From the NCBI GenBank assembly GCA_030867875.1, contig JAOWCC010001589.1:144061745-144125744 (forward strand): a DNA stretch of 64,000 nt. The letters are read 5' to 3'. A program made the translations under genes and the position numbers. Every line of letters begins with the position of its first letter. Positions within the stretch are counted from its first letter, which is position 1. This stretch comes from Actinernus sp. WN-2022 (taxonomy: Eukaryota > Cnidaria > Anthozoa > Actiniaria > Actinernidae). Positions 1-10,795 of this stretch are shown in pieces. The notes under the pieces are model-generated. The model was not told the origin of the DNA and made no database searches. It saw nothing but the letters and a program-made list of their open reading frames with translations.

Positions 1-502
1 GAAACGAGACAACGAGTTATCTGATTGGTTAATAAGTATATTGAGGTTTCTGATTGGCTTACATTTAATGCGCGTCCTTTTGGATTTGTCACTGTCACAC
101 ACTGTTAGATCGCTACGATACATTCAATTTCTTCAAATCTTGTGAACTTGTTCTACATTAGTTTTCTTCAATATGAGGCCAAACCAGAGGAAGAGATCGG
201 CCCCAACATGGCTAAAAGAAACGCCATATGTCAAGGTTAAGTTTACCTCGGATGACTTCTGTTCTAAAATAACAGAAGCGTACATATGGAAGCTGAAACT
301 TTCCGAGAATGGAGTTCCGCTGCAAGGGTCGCTCGATGACTACACCTTTCGTTTAGACCAAAAAGTTTGGTGCTACTGGGAAACGCTTGACGAATTAGAC
401 GAAACCTACTACGAAGCACACATCATGGGAATGTGGGACCAGGCAGCTGGCACTCAGAGTCGAGAAGACGAAGGTCAGTAGTTCTCACCTTGGCTTAATG
501 AT

Positions 503-643
503 TAGGCTCGTGCAAGTTTGAATTACTGTATATAGGCTCGTGCGAGTTTGGATTACTGTATATAGGCTCGTGCGAGTTTGGATTACTGTATATAGGCTCG
601 TGCAAGTTTGAATTACTGTATATAGGCTCGTGCAAGTTTGAAT
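503..643. repeat. 30-bp tandem repeat in intron 1 of the BEN-domain gene
   Basis: About five copies of a 30-bp unit containing TAGGCTCGTGC and TTACTGTAT stand head to tail. Copies differ at a few positions (GCAAG or GCGAG, GAATT or GGATT). The array lies in the first intron, between the donor at 474 and the acceptor at 845. A minus-strand frame through it gives a repetitive peptide that is an artefact of the 30-bp period. Confidence 0.85.
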
Positions 644-2149
644 TCAGACGTTTGAGTTCGTTTGTTCTGGTCCATTTTTGTTTTGTTCTGTGAGCTGTGG
701 CAAAGAGTTGTAGTCCCGGTTCGACGAAACGCAACGGTTTGATCGTAATACAGCGGAAGATGAAATTATTTCACACTCCGTTCGAACATTTGCATTTTGT
801 TCTCATATGATTTGAGTAATATGTTTTTGCATTTTTGTTTTTCAGGAACAGAGTCCGAGTCCGACCTGATTAGGCCGTCCTCCTCAAAGCTGTCGAAAAA
901 AGCAAAAACGACTCGGAAGCTCTCTTCAAACAAGGGTAGCGACGATTTGGTACGTATGCGTATATTTAACCTGAGTATCAGGATCTCAAGAGTGAAGGCA
1001 TAGAGAAGAGAGCCTGACACAGATCATATAGAGAAAGGCTTTCCGCCTCCAAAGCTTACGTCATCGAGCCATCACTTTTAACCAATGACATTTATTTCCG
1101 GTTTTCGAAAGATTGACATAACCGTCATCTTCGGGAATTTATAGTTTTGATATGTCGGCGGATTTTTAAACATCAAAGTTTTGTTTATCTCTGTAAAGAA
1201 AATGTAAGACTTCAGACCTTAGTATGGTACTTGTATTTCGTCTGTTTCTTTGTCTTGTGCTACGACTTAACACATAGTCCTGCTGCTCCTGTAATTCTCT
1301 CAGTAGAAGCTTTAGAGTTAAGTTATGTTGGCGTGGGAATTGTTTGGCTTACAAGGATACTCAGGTTAGCGTATATTTTAATCTATATGCACTTGTATCG
1401 GCTTCTCCGAGGGAGGGGGGGGGGATTGGGGACTTTATATGTCCTTGAATGCTGATAGAAAATGCTTAACTGGCTTTTGTAACTTTACATTTATTTTATC
1501 ATGTTATTACAATTCAGGCGATAAATGCCAAGCGCATGGCAAGTGAAGAAAAACAGAATGAAGAAAAAGTCAGAGCGGAAGAAAATATTTCTAGCAGCAA
1601 ATAAATATTGAAGATCGCCAATGAAATAGAGGTTTGTTGGCAAACAATAACATATCTTGTTCGCCTTTATTTTAGACTTTAATGGAACAGAACACAAAAC
1701 AAACAATTATTATTTATTATCCTTTTAGGTCGATTCTATTACTTCCTCTTTGGGGATACCTAGAGATGCAGCTGTCATTGAGGATGCTATACAGGTACAA
1801 TTATATGATTATATATAATCTATTTGTATTATACAGTATGTATTATTAAGCCTCCTGTCTGGCAACCTGCACTTTCCCTTTTTTCCACCTATTTTCCATG
1901 AAGAAGCAGTCTGTTCTATAGCGATACTTTGGCCACGTCATCCATTGCATTAGTATGCCAGCCAAAGATCCATTGGTTCCTGACACAAAGCAGCTCTGTG
2001 CCACAAGAGTTAATTTTGAGCCCTCATTATGACATTTTGTATGGAAAGTAAATATTAGATTATTTCTGCAAATAAAGATTTCTGAACATTGTTTTCCTCC
2101 TGTATATATAAGCCCACCTGGTTGAACAAGCCCAGGGCTTACATGTATA

Positions 2150-2335
2150 ATAATTTCAAATAATATCCATATTTCCCCCATATTTCTGTATAGGTCCATA
2201 TATGGCCCACATATACCTCTATGTTCCCCTATTTCCCCCACCTAATATGATAAGAGAAACGTTTGGGCCCACATATGGCCCATATATATCAGCTCTGCTG
2301 CTCCATATTATTTCCATATATGGCCCACATTAATC
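2150..2335. repeat. Irregular CCATATATGGCCCACAT repeats in intron 4
   Basis: Short motifs such as CCATATATGG and CCCCATATTT recur irregularly. They resemble a decayed AT-rich simple or minisatellite array inside the intron between exons 4 and 5. CCATATATGG is itself a perfect 10-bp palindrome, so the stretch could form small hairpins. No coding content is seen. Confidence 0.5.
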
Positions 2336-4291
2336 CCATATTAAAATGTTGGTGTTGGTAGTGGCTTATTTTTCTAAAATTATACTTCCCCAAAACATAT
2401 TTACAGGATATGATACATGGCATCATGACAATCATAAATAGACGACTTGACAAGATGGAGAAGATAATTGATACCATTCAACTCGACCAGGCCAAAATTT
2501 TAAGGGCAATTGCAAAGAAAAAGGTATGTATACACATGTATATACTATTAAGATTAGGTATTTCCACATCACTATTATTCAGTTGTCTTGCTTATGAAAG
2601 CTGAGAGAATGGTACAATAGGTGCATTTCCTGGTGCACTGATCTGGTTAGGCAAATGCAGGCAACTGAAGTAGGCCTCAAGAGAGCTACATGTACATGTA
2701 GCTAGGACAGTCTTTGAATTAGAGAGGCTGATTTTTCTCGGATGAAATTCCCAGACTAGAACAAGTACTACACAGGTACATGTTGAGAGCTTACTCACCT
2801 GCATGGGCTCAATCGAACAGCTATAGTTCACATGCCAAGAACTAGTTTAAACCTAGTGTTTGACACTCACAACAAAGCTTAAATCAAATATTTCCCAAAA
2901 CGTTTTGAATAAAACACAAATGAAAGTCAGTATCAGATGTTTGCCTACGATGCCTGTACAGCCATGTTTACTTCAATGCCCTATATTTGCATCACTTTCA
3001 TTCCCTATTCCAGCCCCAGGCCTGCTTGGGCAACATGATCAAAACCTCCCTATGACTATGTCATTTTATTAAAATTTACTTATAAAATGTAAAAACAGCA
3101 TTCTTATACTCTTTATGCTTTATTATTGTATAGGATCATTCAACACCGGTTCAAGTTGTTATTAGCAACTCTGAAAAAAGTAAACTTTCTGGAAGTGACA
3201 GCTCATCATCCTCTGGAACCCATGGGTTTTCCTGTCAAACATCTTCCCCAACACCATCCACATCAACACCCATACATGTACGACGAACCAGCCAACTACC
3301 TGTAGTTCTAAATACACCACCACCACCACTTCCCATTGAAGAGGAAGTATCTGAAATTGAGAGTTCTGTGGCAGAAGACATAATGGATGTTGAAGACATT
3401 GCCCTGGGTAAGTGTGGATATAGCTGAGTAAATGTTGATACTATATAGGTATATATACATCTGTACTGTTCCTGTAACAAAGCCAAATAATATTATTATA
3501 ATGTACATGATGTTTCAACCAAAATTAAGTGTATATATTACGTGTACTACACATACGTCTTATGCATCTGGGTGTATTAGGCTCAAATTGTTATCTTTTC
3601 TAATACATTTTTGATATATATTTTATGTTGACAGCTATAGTTGGAGACCCAAAGTTTGGGATTAAAATACAGCGAGAGTGCTTGGACAAGATTGTGCAAC
3701 ATTCCCAGACACCATGCAACTGCCTTTGCATTGAACCTCCTGGACAATCTAGTACCTAAATAAGTACAACGAATCTCCAATGTGAGAGGGACAAATGGCA
3801 AGACACCACTGGATGGAATGGTCCTGAACGCCATCAGAAGTAAGTTTTATGACTGTCACAAAACAATTTTTCATTGTTTATATGATTGGCTTAGTAAAAT
3901 GATATTATTGTCTTGGAGGTATACATGTACCAGGAAAATATAATAAAGCTCAACCTCTTATGAATTAAGTTAATTGTGCTTTTCACTGACTGGATTATAA
4001 GCTCCACAATATTTATGTTAATATTGTATTATTCATTTTCCCCTCAAGGCCACCTTAAGAGAGAATTTAAATGGGCAGAAGAGGATTGTAACAAAAATTG
4101 GTCTGGAAAGATGGGCATACAACAAAGGATTGCAGACAAGTGCAGGAATGCAAATAAGCTAGCCAGCAAATCAAAGGACTAGTAATTTAGCTTTTTTTTA
4201 ACATAACAAGAACATTTAGGAATGAAAAGACTTTATCCACTAGTATTAATTTTTATATTGTTCTTGTTTTGCTCTATTTTTAAATATTTAG

Positions 4292-4533
4292 GGCACATTA
4301 TTTTGATTGACTGTATTCTGGAATAAGAATTAGGCTTTTTTACACAGAATGATTACTAACGAATCGTTTATATCAAGAAGTCTGGAATATAATCAGGTGT
4401 TTGTACTTTACAGTGCAAAATTTGCTTTTATGTATTATGCTGTATATATATATATATAGCATGCAGTGATCTCAAGACATTACCATCTATATACTCTTAT
4501 ATTCCAGAATACGGTTAATCAAACAAACGTGCC
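4292..4533. mobile_element. 242-bp MITE flanked by a 5-bp TTTAG duplication
   Basis: The left end GGCACATTATTTTGATTGAC pairs with the right end (GTTAATCAAACAAACGTGCC on the plus strand). A further near-perfect block GTATTCTGGAATA is shared about 20 bp inward. TTTAG occurs immediately outside both ends (4287-4291 and 4534-4538), as a target-site duplication would. The centre holds a TA dinucleotide run. It lies just downstream of the BEN-gene stop. The superfamily is not identified; no transposase is encoded. Confidence 0.72.
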
Positions 4534-4565
4534 TTTAGAATTAAACTACAATTTTATCAATATTA

Positions 4566-4717
4566 ATTGAAGGGTTCCGTGCAATAATGACGTATGTGAC
4601 TTTGATCAAATGTGAACTTCTCCCTACTCAAGTATAAGGAAGGAAGTAAATGTGCTTGGGAGAAATTTTATGTTGATTAAAGTCACTTACCGTTGTTCTT
4701 GCACGGAGCCCTTCAAT
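4566..4717. mobile_element. 152-bp inverted-repeat MITE at a TA target
   Basis: Ends ATTGAAGGG...CCCTTCAAT continue into a longer imperfect inverted repeat (TTCCGTGCAA, GTGACTTTGATCAA, CTTCTCCC and their partners). A TA dinucleotide lies immediately outside each end (4564-4565 and 4718-4719). TA duplications are typical of Tc1/mariner-type elements. The element is non-coding, and only 32 bp separate it from the preceding MITE. Confidence 0.65.
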
Positions 4718-4719
4718 TA

Positions 4720-5025
4720 TATATATACCAGGGCAGCAGAAAAAAAACTGCTCTTAATACTATCTGCAACCCTGGATATTATAATTATATTTATTATCAA
4801 TTATTATATTTATTATATATATATGTGCAATAATGAAAATAATATTAAGACTTTTTCAAAATCTACATTTTCGCAGTTCAACTGACTATATGCGTGTTAA
4901 TTGAAATGTATTGACATTTTGTGAATGCGTAATGTATATATACCAGATAATTAAGGAGTCCATTTCATAATAATAAAACAAATTTGCTTCATTAATTTTT
5001 GATATGTATATATACTGTCCTGGGT
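4720..5025. other. AT-rich spacer, nothing recognised
   Basis: Very AT-rich DNA with ATATAT runs and no exon-like open frame, repeat end or RNA gene that I can support. It separates the TA MITE from the GGATCC satellite. Confidence 0.5.
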
Positions 5026-5029
5026 GGGA

Positions 5030-5425
5030 TACAGGCAGGATCCCATCTGGGATGGCTGTAGGCGGGATCCCGTCTTAGATGGCTGTAGGCGGGATCCCAT
5101 CCGGGATGGCTGTAGGCGAGATCCCGCCTGGGATGTAGGCGGGATCCCGCCTGGGATGTAGGCGGGATCCCGCCTGGGATGGCTGTAGGCGGGATCCCGC
5201 CTGGGATGTAGGCGGGATCCCGCCTGGGATGTAGACGGGATCCCGCCTGGGATGTTCCATAAACCCGGGTGGGAGAGCGGGATCCCGGGTGGGAGGCGGG
5301 ATTGGAAAGCGGGATCCCACACGGGATTGGATGGCGGGATCCCACATGGGACGTTCCATAATCCCGGGTGGGATCCCGAGTGGGATCAAGGTGGGATCCC
5401 AGGTGGAATTGGCGGGATCCCGCCT
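5030..5425. repeat. Palindromic GGCGGGATCCCGCC satellite array
   Basis: A GC-rich island about 400 bp long in an AT-rich setting. It is made of some 17 units built on the self-complementary core GGCGGGATCCCGCC, joined by GGGATGTAG or GGGATGGCTGTAG linkers. Unit lengths are about 22-26 bp in the left half. The right half drifts to related forms (CCCGGGTGGGA, CCCACACGGG). Because every unit is palindromic, both strands and several frames stay open and predict Pro/Arg/Ser repeat peptides on the minus strand. These are almost certainly not proteins. The array should form dense small hairpins and carries a GGATCC site in most units. Confidence 0.85.
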
Positions 5426-5429
5426 TTGA

Positions 5430-6440
5430 TTTTTACATGGGTACAGTCCAGAATATTTTTATGAATATTTCACCACGACATGTCATGCGCACAACACGCG
5501 ACGGAATAGACTTTATGTCATCATTCCTAAAACCACTACAGAGACCGCCTCGAAAGGTTCATCTTACTTAGGTGCTACATATTTTAATGGATTACCTATA
5601 GAGCAGCAAAATAAGGTTATATTTGTTCGATTTTAATAATTCATTATTACATATTTTAATCTTGTAGTTAGTTTATATCGAGTTAACGTCTTGGTTATTT
5701 TAATGTTTACTTGTTGTTTCTTTTTATAATTATTTGTCAGGACACCAATTGAACACAACGTTACCTGTAGGGTTAGCCCTGGTTGAAAATATTCTTATTC
5801 TTATTTCATTCCCAGCAATCAATAAATATGGGACCTGAAACTTCTTAGAGAGGTGTTACTTATACATTTACACTTATTGGAAGAGTGCGTTTAATTTCCT
5901 TCGCATGCGAGCCTTCAAAGAAACACTTTCTTGAACAGCCAAACTTCATGGACCGAATTCCAAAAGTCGTAATGACTAACTCGATTGTTGCAGAACTCCA
6001 ACCTAGTGATTTCTGTCTTCGTGATCACACAGAATTGTCTTTGCGTAAAATGTCTACAGATTCCTTGACTCTGTTTTGTTCAACCTTCAAGCTCTCTAGA
6101 GTGCGCTGTTGATTATGATGCTCGGCTTCGACTCGTCGCAGATGGTCGGCAGTCAGGCTCTTCGGTTCTCGATATCTATCAATGTTGGTTCAATTTGTAG
6201 TTCCTTCTTTCCTAAGTTGTCTTTCAAGATCCTGGACAGTTCTCGTAGCAAATGCACTAAATAAATACCTTCACACAATATTTACTTTCAATCCGAAATC
6301 TTCAAGGAAATGTGAAACCTCCTAAATATATCAAAGACTAGAATAGTTGGCTGTCATCCCTCCGCAAACGGTCAATTGGAGTTCTTAAACAAGACTCCTC
6401 CGGTCTTGTCCGGTCAAGAGTTGAGCTGGACGCCGAATGA
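5430..6440. other. Unassigned DNA between satellite and Gypsy scrap
   Basis: Mostly AT-rich sequence. Short open frames around 5370-5570 and 5885-6112 have no recognisable motif and no convincing splice sites. Nothing is annotated here with support. Confidence 0.4.
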
Positions 6441-6454
6441 TAGGCCGATCATGT

Positions 6455-6785
6455 TGGGGCATGCTTGACGGCGTACCGTAGTAGTGTAGACATGTCTACT
6501 CGGTAAACACCGTTTGCTATCAACGTGTGGCAGAGAGACGAGACTATCCCCAGATAACAATATTGGAGATGTCGACTAAGGCAACCATCAGAGTTACGGT
6601 CACTTCGCAAAGCTAAAACGTACGTGAGAACTTAAAGACCTATCAGCTAAGGCAGAAAGAGTACTTCGATAGAGGAATCAAGAGTTCGACATACCAACCA
6701 GGAGATCAAGTATTCGTATGCAACCAACAGCTGAAACAAGAACACAAAATGCAGATAACCAAAGCATCTTTGAGCAGCCTTATAG
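6455..6785 (+). pseudogene. Ty3/Gypsy integrase C-terminal fragment
   Basis: Across two shifted frames the translation reads LTAYRSSVDMST and TPFAINV, then QLRQKEYFDRGIKSSTYQPG and DQVFVCNQQLK. This order matches the end of the Ty3/Gypsy integrase core (the AYR...TPF block) and its C-terminal GPY/F-like region, where a QK-x-Y-D-rich segment is followed by a PGD-x-V turn. At least three stops or shifts interrupt it, and no protease, RT or LTR was found nearby, so it is a short dead relic. The match to the family is from known motif order, not from a search. Confidence 0.6.
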
Positions 6786-6789
6786 CCTC

Positions 6790-7750
6790 TTCCTGCCGTG
6801 CCAATTGAGTTCGCGGTGCTAACGTTTCTTTCTTTGCTGTTTCCATAAGCTAGCTTGCATTCAAGCGGTCCTTGTGCTAGTGAATCACCCTTTTCGGTCG
6901 TGGCTTCGATGAAATCCTTTTAAAATGAATTAAAAAGACGTCATTCCGAAAAAAACCTTACTTGTTTATTTTAATGATTATAACTTGTGAAACCGAGCGT
7001 ATTGTCATGAAGAATGTTTTATCTTCAATTATTGTTTCTTAATCCACTGTCCTTCCAATCCACTGTAAATTCTAATTAGTATAGTTAATATATCTTCAAA
7101 GTCTTATATCCCCCGCTCAATATCCAAAGTGTTTTAACACGTATATTTGTATATTGTTTTTCACAAACTTAATGGCTTCCTTCAGTTAATGTCTTAACTC
7201 CTCATAATTTGTTCTTCTTCTGAAAATGCAATATTGAGACTTTATGATCATTCTGCTTGAATAAAGGCATATACGGCCGCCGGTAGACGACTTATATGGG
7301 CGATTTGAAAACGCACTTGATATCGTCGCTTAAATCACAGCAAAGATTGTCAATGTAAACCGGCGGTCAGTGCTCCTGGTAAAAGCAAATTATCGTCATT
7401 TCCTTGATCAAATGTTGTATGAAGTTTGCTTTTGTTCGTTCAAATGTATGCCAGCATTTTCCAGCCACCCAAACATTTTCATCCAAGAATTTTGGATCGT
7501 GCGCATGCAATCCAACAATGTTCGATAGCTTGACCTAAGGTCCGTTTCAGAGGGGAATCGTTCATGCCACATGTCCTGAATTCGTAAAGAAGAACAGGCA
7601 GCCCAAGTTTGGTTACAGCTTGATCGCGTTTGTGTGGGTTTCTTTTCAATGAAGAATTTTGGAGAAATAAAAGAACGTTTTGCAATAAACTTATAGACAT
7701 GATCCAACTTTGATATCCGAGTCACCCGAGGGTACCTTTGATTGTTTTGT
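6790..7750. other. Unassigned intergenic DNA
   Basis: Mixed-composition DNA without a supported gene. A 105-codon minus-strand open frame (7408-7725) shows no domain I recognise, has no visible splice context, and is treated as chance. Confidence 0.4.
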
Positions 7751-7755
7751 TCTTG

Positions 7756-8493
7756 CCTAAATCAACACACATTCATTGTGAAAGATGTACTATAGTGTAA
7801 ACCACAAGTCTAAACCAACACACCTTCATTGTGAAAGATGTACTGTAGTGTAAACCACAAGTCTAAACCAACACACCTTCATTGTGAAAGAAGTACTGTA
7901 GTGTAAACCACAAGTCTAAACCAACACACCTTCATTGTGAAAGATGTACTGTAGTGTAAACCACAAGTCTAAACCAACACACCTTCATTGTGAAAGATGT
8001 ACTGCAGTGTCAACCACAAGTCTAAACCAACACACCTTCATTGTGAAAGATGTACTGTAGTGTAAACCACAAGTCTAAACCAACACACCTTCATTGTGAA
8101 AGATGTACTATAGTGTCAACCACAAGTCTAAACCAACACACCTTCATTGTGAAAGATGTACTGCAGTGTCAACCACAAGTCTAAACCAACACACCTTCAT
8201 TGTGAAAGATGTACTATAGTGTAAACCACAAGTCTAAACCAACACACCTTCATTGTGAAAGAAGTACTGTAGTGTAAACCACAAGTCCAAACCAACACAC
8301 CTTCATTGTGAAAGATGTACTGTAGTGTAAACCACAAGTCTAAACCAACACACCTTCATTGTGAAAGATGTACTGCAGTTTCAACCACAAGTCCAAACCA
8401 ACACACCTTCATTGTGAAAGATGTACTGTAGTGTAAACCACAAGCCTAAACCAACGCACCTTCATTGTGAAAGATGTACTGTAGTGTAAACCG
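7756..8493. repeat. 53-bp minisatellite, about 14 copies
   Basis: Direct head-to-tail repeats with an exact 53-bp period (for example ACCACAAGTC at 7801 and again at 7854). The conserved core reads CACCTTCATTGTGAAAGATG. Copies differ by a few substitutions (TGTAGTGTAAACC or TGCAGTGTCAACC, GATGTACT or GAAGTACT), and some variants alternate, suggesting higher-order units. No in-frame coding is sustained. It ends about 35 bp before the candidate splice acceptor at 8528. Confidence 0.95.
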
Positions 8494-8528
8494 CAGTTCG
8501 CAACAATTACGTGTTTACAACGTTTTAG

Positions 8529-8757
8529 GTAGCCGACAACGTGGTAGAAGAGGGGGAGCAGCCATTCTCTTCTACGTCTCCATTTACCACGCTTGTGCTG
8601 ACAATACTTGGATGGCTATTTGGCGGTTTGGTGTTCATGGGCTTCCTTTATGACATGATAGCGAGAGGTCTGTGCAGCAGTAAGGCGTACGGGATTGAAA
8701 CGAGTACAACGCAACCCAAAGCGTTTAATAAAGATATCGTCAATGCTGCAGAAAACG
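8529..8757 (+). CDS. Possible internal exon encoding one transmembrane segment
   Basis: A polypyrimidine/AG acceptor ends at 8528 and a GT donor candidate lies at 8758. Between them an open frame reads VADNVVEEGEQPFSSTSP, then a hydrophobic stretch of about 25 residues (TLVLTILGWLFGGLVFMGF), then a polar tail. The shape is that of a short extracellular or luminal stretch, a single membrane span and a cytosolic tail. No ATG begins the frame, so it would have to be an internal exon, but no partner exons were found. It sits directly after the minisatellite. Function unknown; a chance frame remains possible. Confidence 0.28.
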
Positions 8758-8759
8758 GT

Positions 8760-9940
8760 AGGCCGAACCACGTGTGTAGTACGACTTCAGATATATTTCC
8801 AATCTGTTTATGTATTGTTTGATATTGTATAATATGCCTTTTACGTGAAATTTGGACATCCCTATAAGTGCCCTGTAAGCAGAGGTCTCTCCTTACCCTT
8901 CTGGAACGGGGACAAACAAAAGTTTAGAAAAAGATGACTTTAATAACCAGCTAGGACGGCGACGGGAATGACGACGGGTGTTTGGTTTTTATTCTTCCTT
9001 TCTTTGCCTTTAATTACTTTTCACCTCAAAACCTTCGAAAGATTTGCGTACAGTTCCCTTCATGCAGAAGATGAAGTGATTTCCTTTTTGACGATTGCGT
9101 TCACGTTGTGTTTTTTTGCAGACGATGGTCAAAATTTAGACGGGCAATTATTGTATTCTCTTTTATGCCTTTGTCATAGACGTTGCCGTCGTGGTTTCTT
9201 GAAATGCTACGGAATCTCAATGATACAATGAAGTGCTTCATAGTATATTTTATAAAAATACAGTGACAAAAAGTTCTCACATCTGATTGGCTAAGAGGAG
9301 TACAATTTGCAAAATCTTGAAACACTTACCCCTGAGTGGGAATAACCATTCAGATTAGGGCCGTTTCTGTGGGAACAGATAGGCGGAACATTTGTGTCAA
9401 TGGTAGATTTTTAGTAAACATGCAGACACAATTCACAACTGAATGACATTTTCCTACTACGGTGCTTGTCTATAAATAAATAAATAAAAAGTACATTATA
9501 TTGGCATTATCTGTGTAGATCCTGGTATGAACCAAAAATGAATAAACGAAATAGCTTTAAAAAATCCAAAAGTGGAGTAAAACCAAAGGTCGAGAAGAAT
9601 ACGAGTAGCCTTCAAGTAGCCTACGAGCCTGCTAGCATATCTTGCTTGCTGTTTAAAGAAATAACACTCACTCAGTAGCCACAAGAGATACTTTAAACTG
9701 TTTCCTTATTTCACAAAAAGTGCTCAAAGGAAAAGAGGAGCAACTAAGTCAACTTCAAGCTGGTGCACGATTGAAAATACTTAATAAACCTCGAAGTCGA
9801 AGTATGACTAAAGAAAAGGGGGAAACACTTTCGACAATCAATAAAAAATTGTAATTCGGGAATGGCGTCCAAGAATCCTTAATAAACACAGATTAGTTGG
9901 TACTCACCGAGTTTAGGTTCAAGCTAGTCAGCAAGCTTTT
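8760..9940. other. Unassigned DNA before the 3' end of the L1-like LINE
   Basis: No supported gene or repeat boundary. Short open frames on both strands (8968-9231, 9101-9325, 9496-9684) overlap each other and lack motifs. Confidence 0.4.
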
Positions 9941-9989
9941 TCTATTTTATTTTTTATTATCTTTATTTGCGAATTTTACAAATATTTAT

Positions 9990-10795
9990 AAACAATTACC
10001 AAACTTACTAACAATAAATACTACTACTTATAGATAACTTATACACACACACAAAACGCACTCGCATACCTGTATATAATGTAGTCGTTCTTCCTATAAA
10101 AACGCTTTAAATATTTTCTCCCATTTCTTAAGATGATTTAGCTATTTTAAATTCAATGTTTTCCTAGTATGCTAAGAGATTCTTGAAAAAAGACAAAGTT
10201 GGACTTGTCCTTTCTCTCTTGCTTTATACAAGGCAATTTTATATATCAGAATGACATAGTTCACTGATTGTTCATTAACACCTAAAATAATATTTGACAA
10301 GTTTAACTCAGGGAGGTTACAATCATATTGTTCAAGCCAAACCCTGATTTCAAAATATAGATTGTTTGTCTCTCTACAATGTACAAAAAAATGATCAACA
10401 GTTTCATGAATGAACTATATTAAATCTCCATAAATCATAATTAAGATAAAGACAGTTATTTAAAATACGATATTGAAAGTATCTCAAATAAGAATCAATA
10501 GTTGTTATATTTAAACGCGAGTATTTTCGACCAGTTCACGGGTAATTCTGATTTAATTCGATTATTTTTATTTTTCTGGGAGGTAGGTTGTTTAAACTTT
10601 ACGTTAATCAGACATCTGTACATATCCTTTGTATTCTTGATATTATCGATATCAAAACTTTTATCACCCAAGGTTATATACAACTTCGAAGAATCGAAAT
10701 CGTTTGCATAAAATTTGTTTATTCTAAGAATAGTTTTCCATTATTTAGGTATGGCATGTACTAACCCAGCCCATTGTATAAACTGACTATCTTGT
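9990..10795 (-). pseudogene. L1-like LINE ORF2, C-terminal end
   Basis: Minus-strand frames read KGLQDSQFIQWAGLVHAIPK, then YITLGDKSFDIDNIKNTKD and LPVNWSKI, and after frameshifts EIRVWLEQYDCNLPE and SVNYVILIYKIALYKA. This succession (fifth position of a Trp-rich stretch, then a cysteine/histidine region, then ALYKAR) is typical of the far C-terminus of vertebrate and invertebrate L1/Tx1 ORF2. The 5' continuation is found at 12,263, beyond the inserted repeat. Stops include a TAA inside the first block. Confidence 0.55.

Larger units (their letters stand above)
173..4182 (+). pseudogene. Eight-exon BEN-domain gene with three coding lesions
   Basis: Exons read as 173-473, 846-949, 1518-1631, 1729-1794, 2407-2523, 3134-3407, 3635-3840 and 4049-4182. 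All introns begin GT and end AG, and the phases agree across the first six junctions. The first exon starts at ATG 173 and encodes a basic N-terminus. Exon 5 looks helical (RLDKMEKIIDTIQ), and exon 6 is a Ser/Pro/acid-rich linker. Exons 7-8 carry a BEN-type fold (GDPKFGIKIQREC, later NGKTPLDGMVLNAIR and SHLKREFKWAEED). BEN domains are known DNA- and chromatin-binding modules, so a nuclear role is expected for an intact relative. Exon 3 has an in-frame TAA about 13 codons before its donor. Exon 7 has a +1 frame change near 3720 and then a TAA near 3760; only the shifted frame joins exon 8 properly. The copy is probably a recent pseudogene. Assembly error or alternative splicing (exon 3 is phase-neutral and could be skipped) would not cure exon 7. 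The structure is clear; the loss of function is fairly sure. Confidence 0.72.

Noticed and set aside
495..734. Minus-strand frame with NSHEPIYSN repeats
   Set aside because: Produced by the 30-bp tandem repeat inside an intron of the BEN-domain gene.
4951..5464. Overlapping Pro/Arg-rich reading frames on both strands of the GGATCC array
   Set aside because: They follow from the palindromic repeat; several frames are open at once and none has splice or start context.
7756..8493. CRISPR-like array
   Set aside because: The unit is contiguous with no unique spacers, in eukaryotic DNA; it is a minisatellite.
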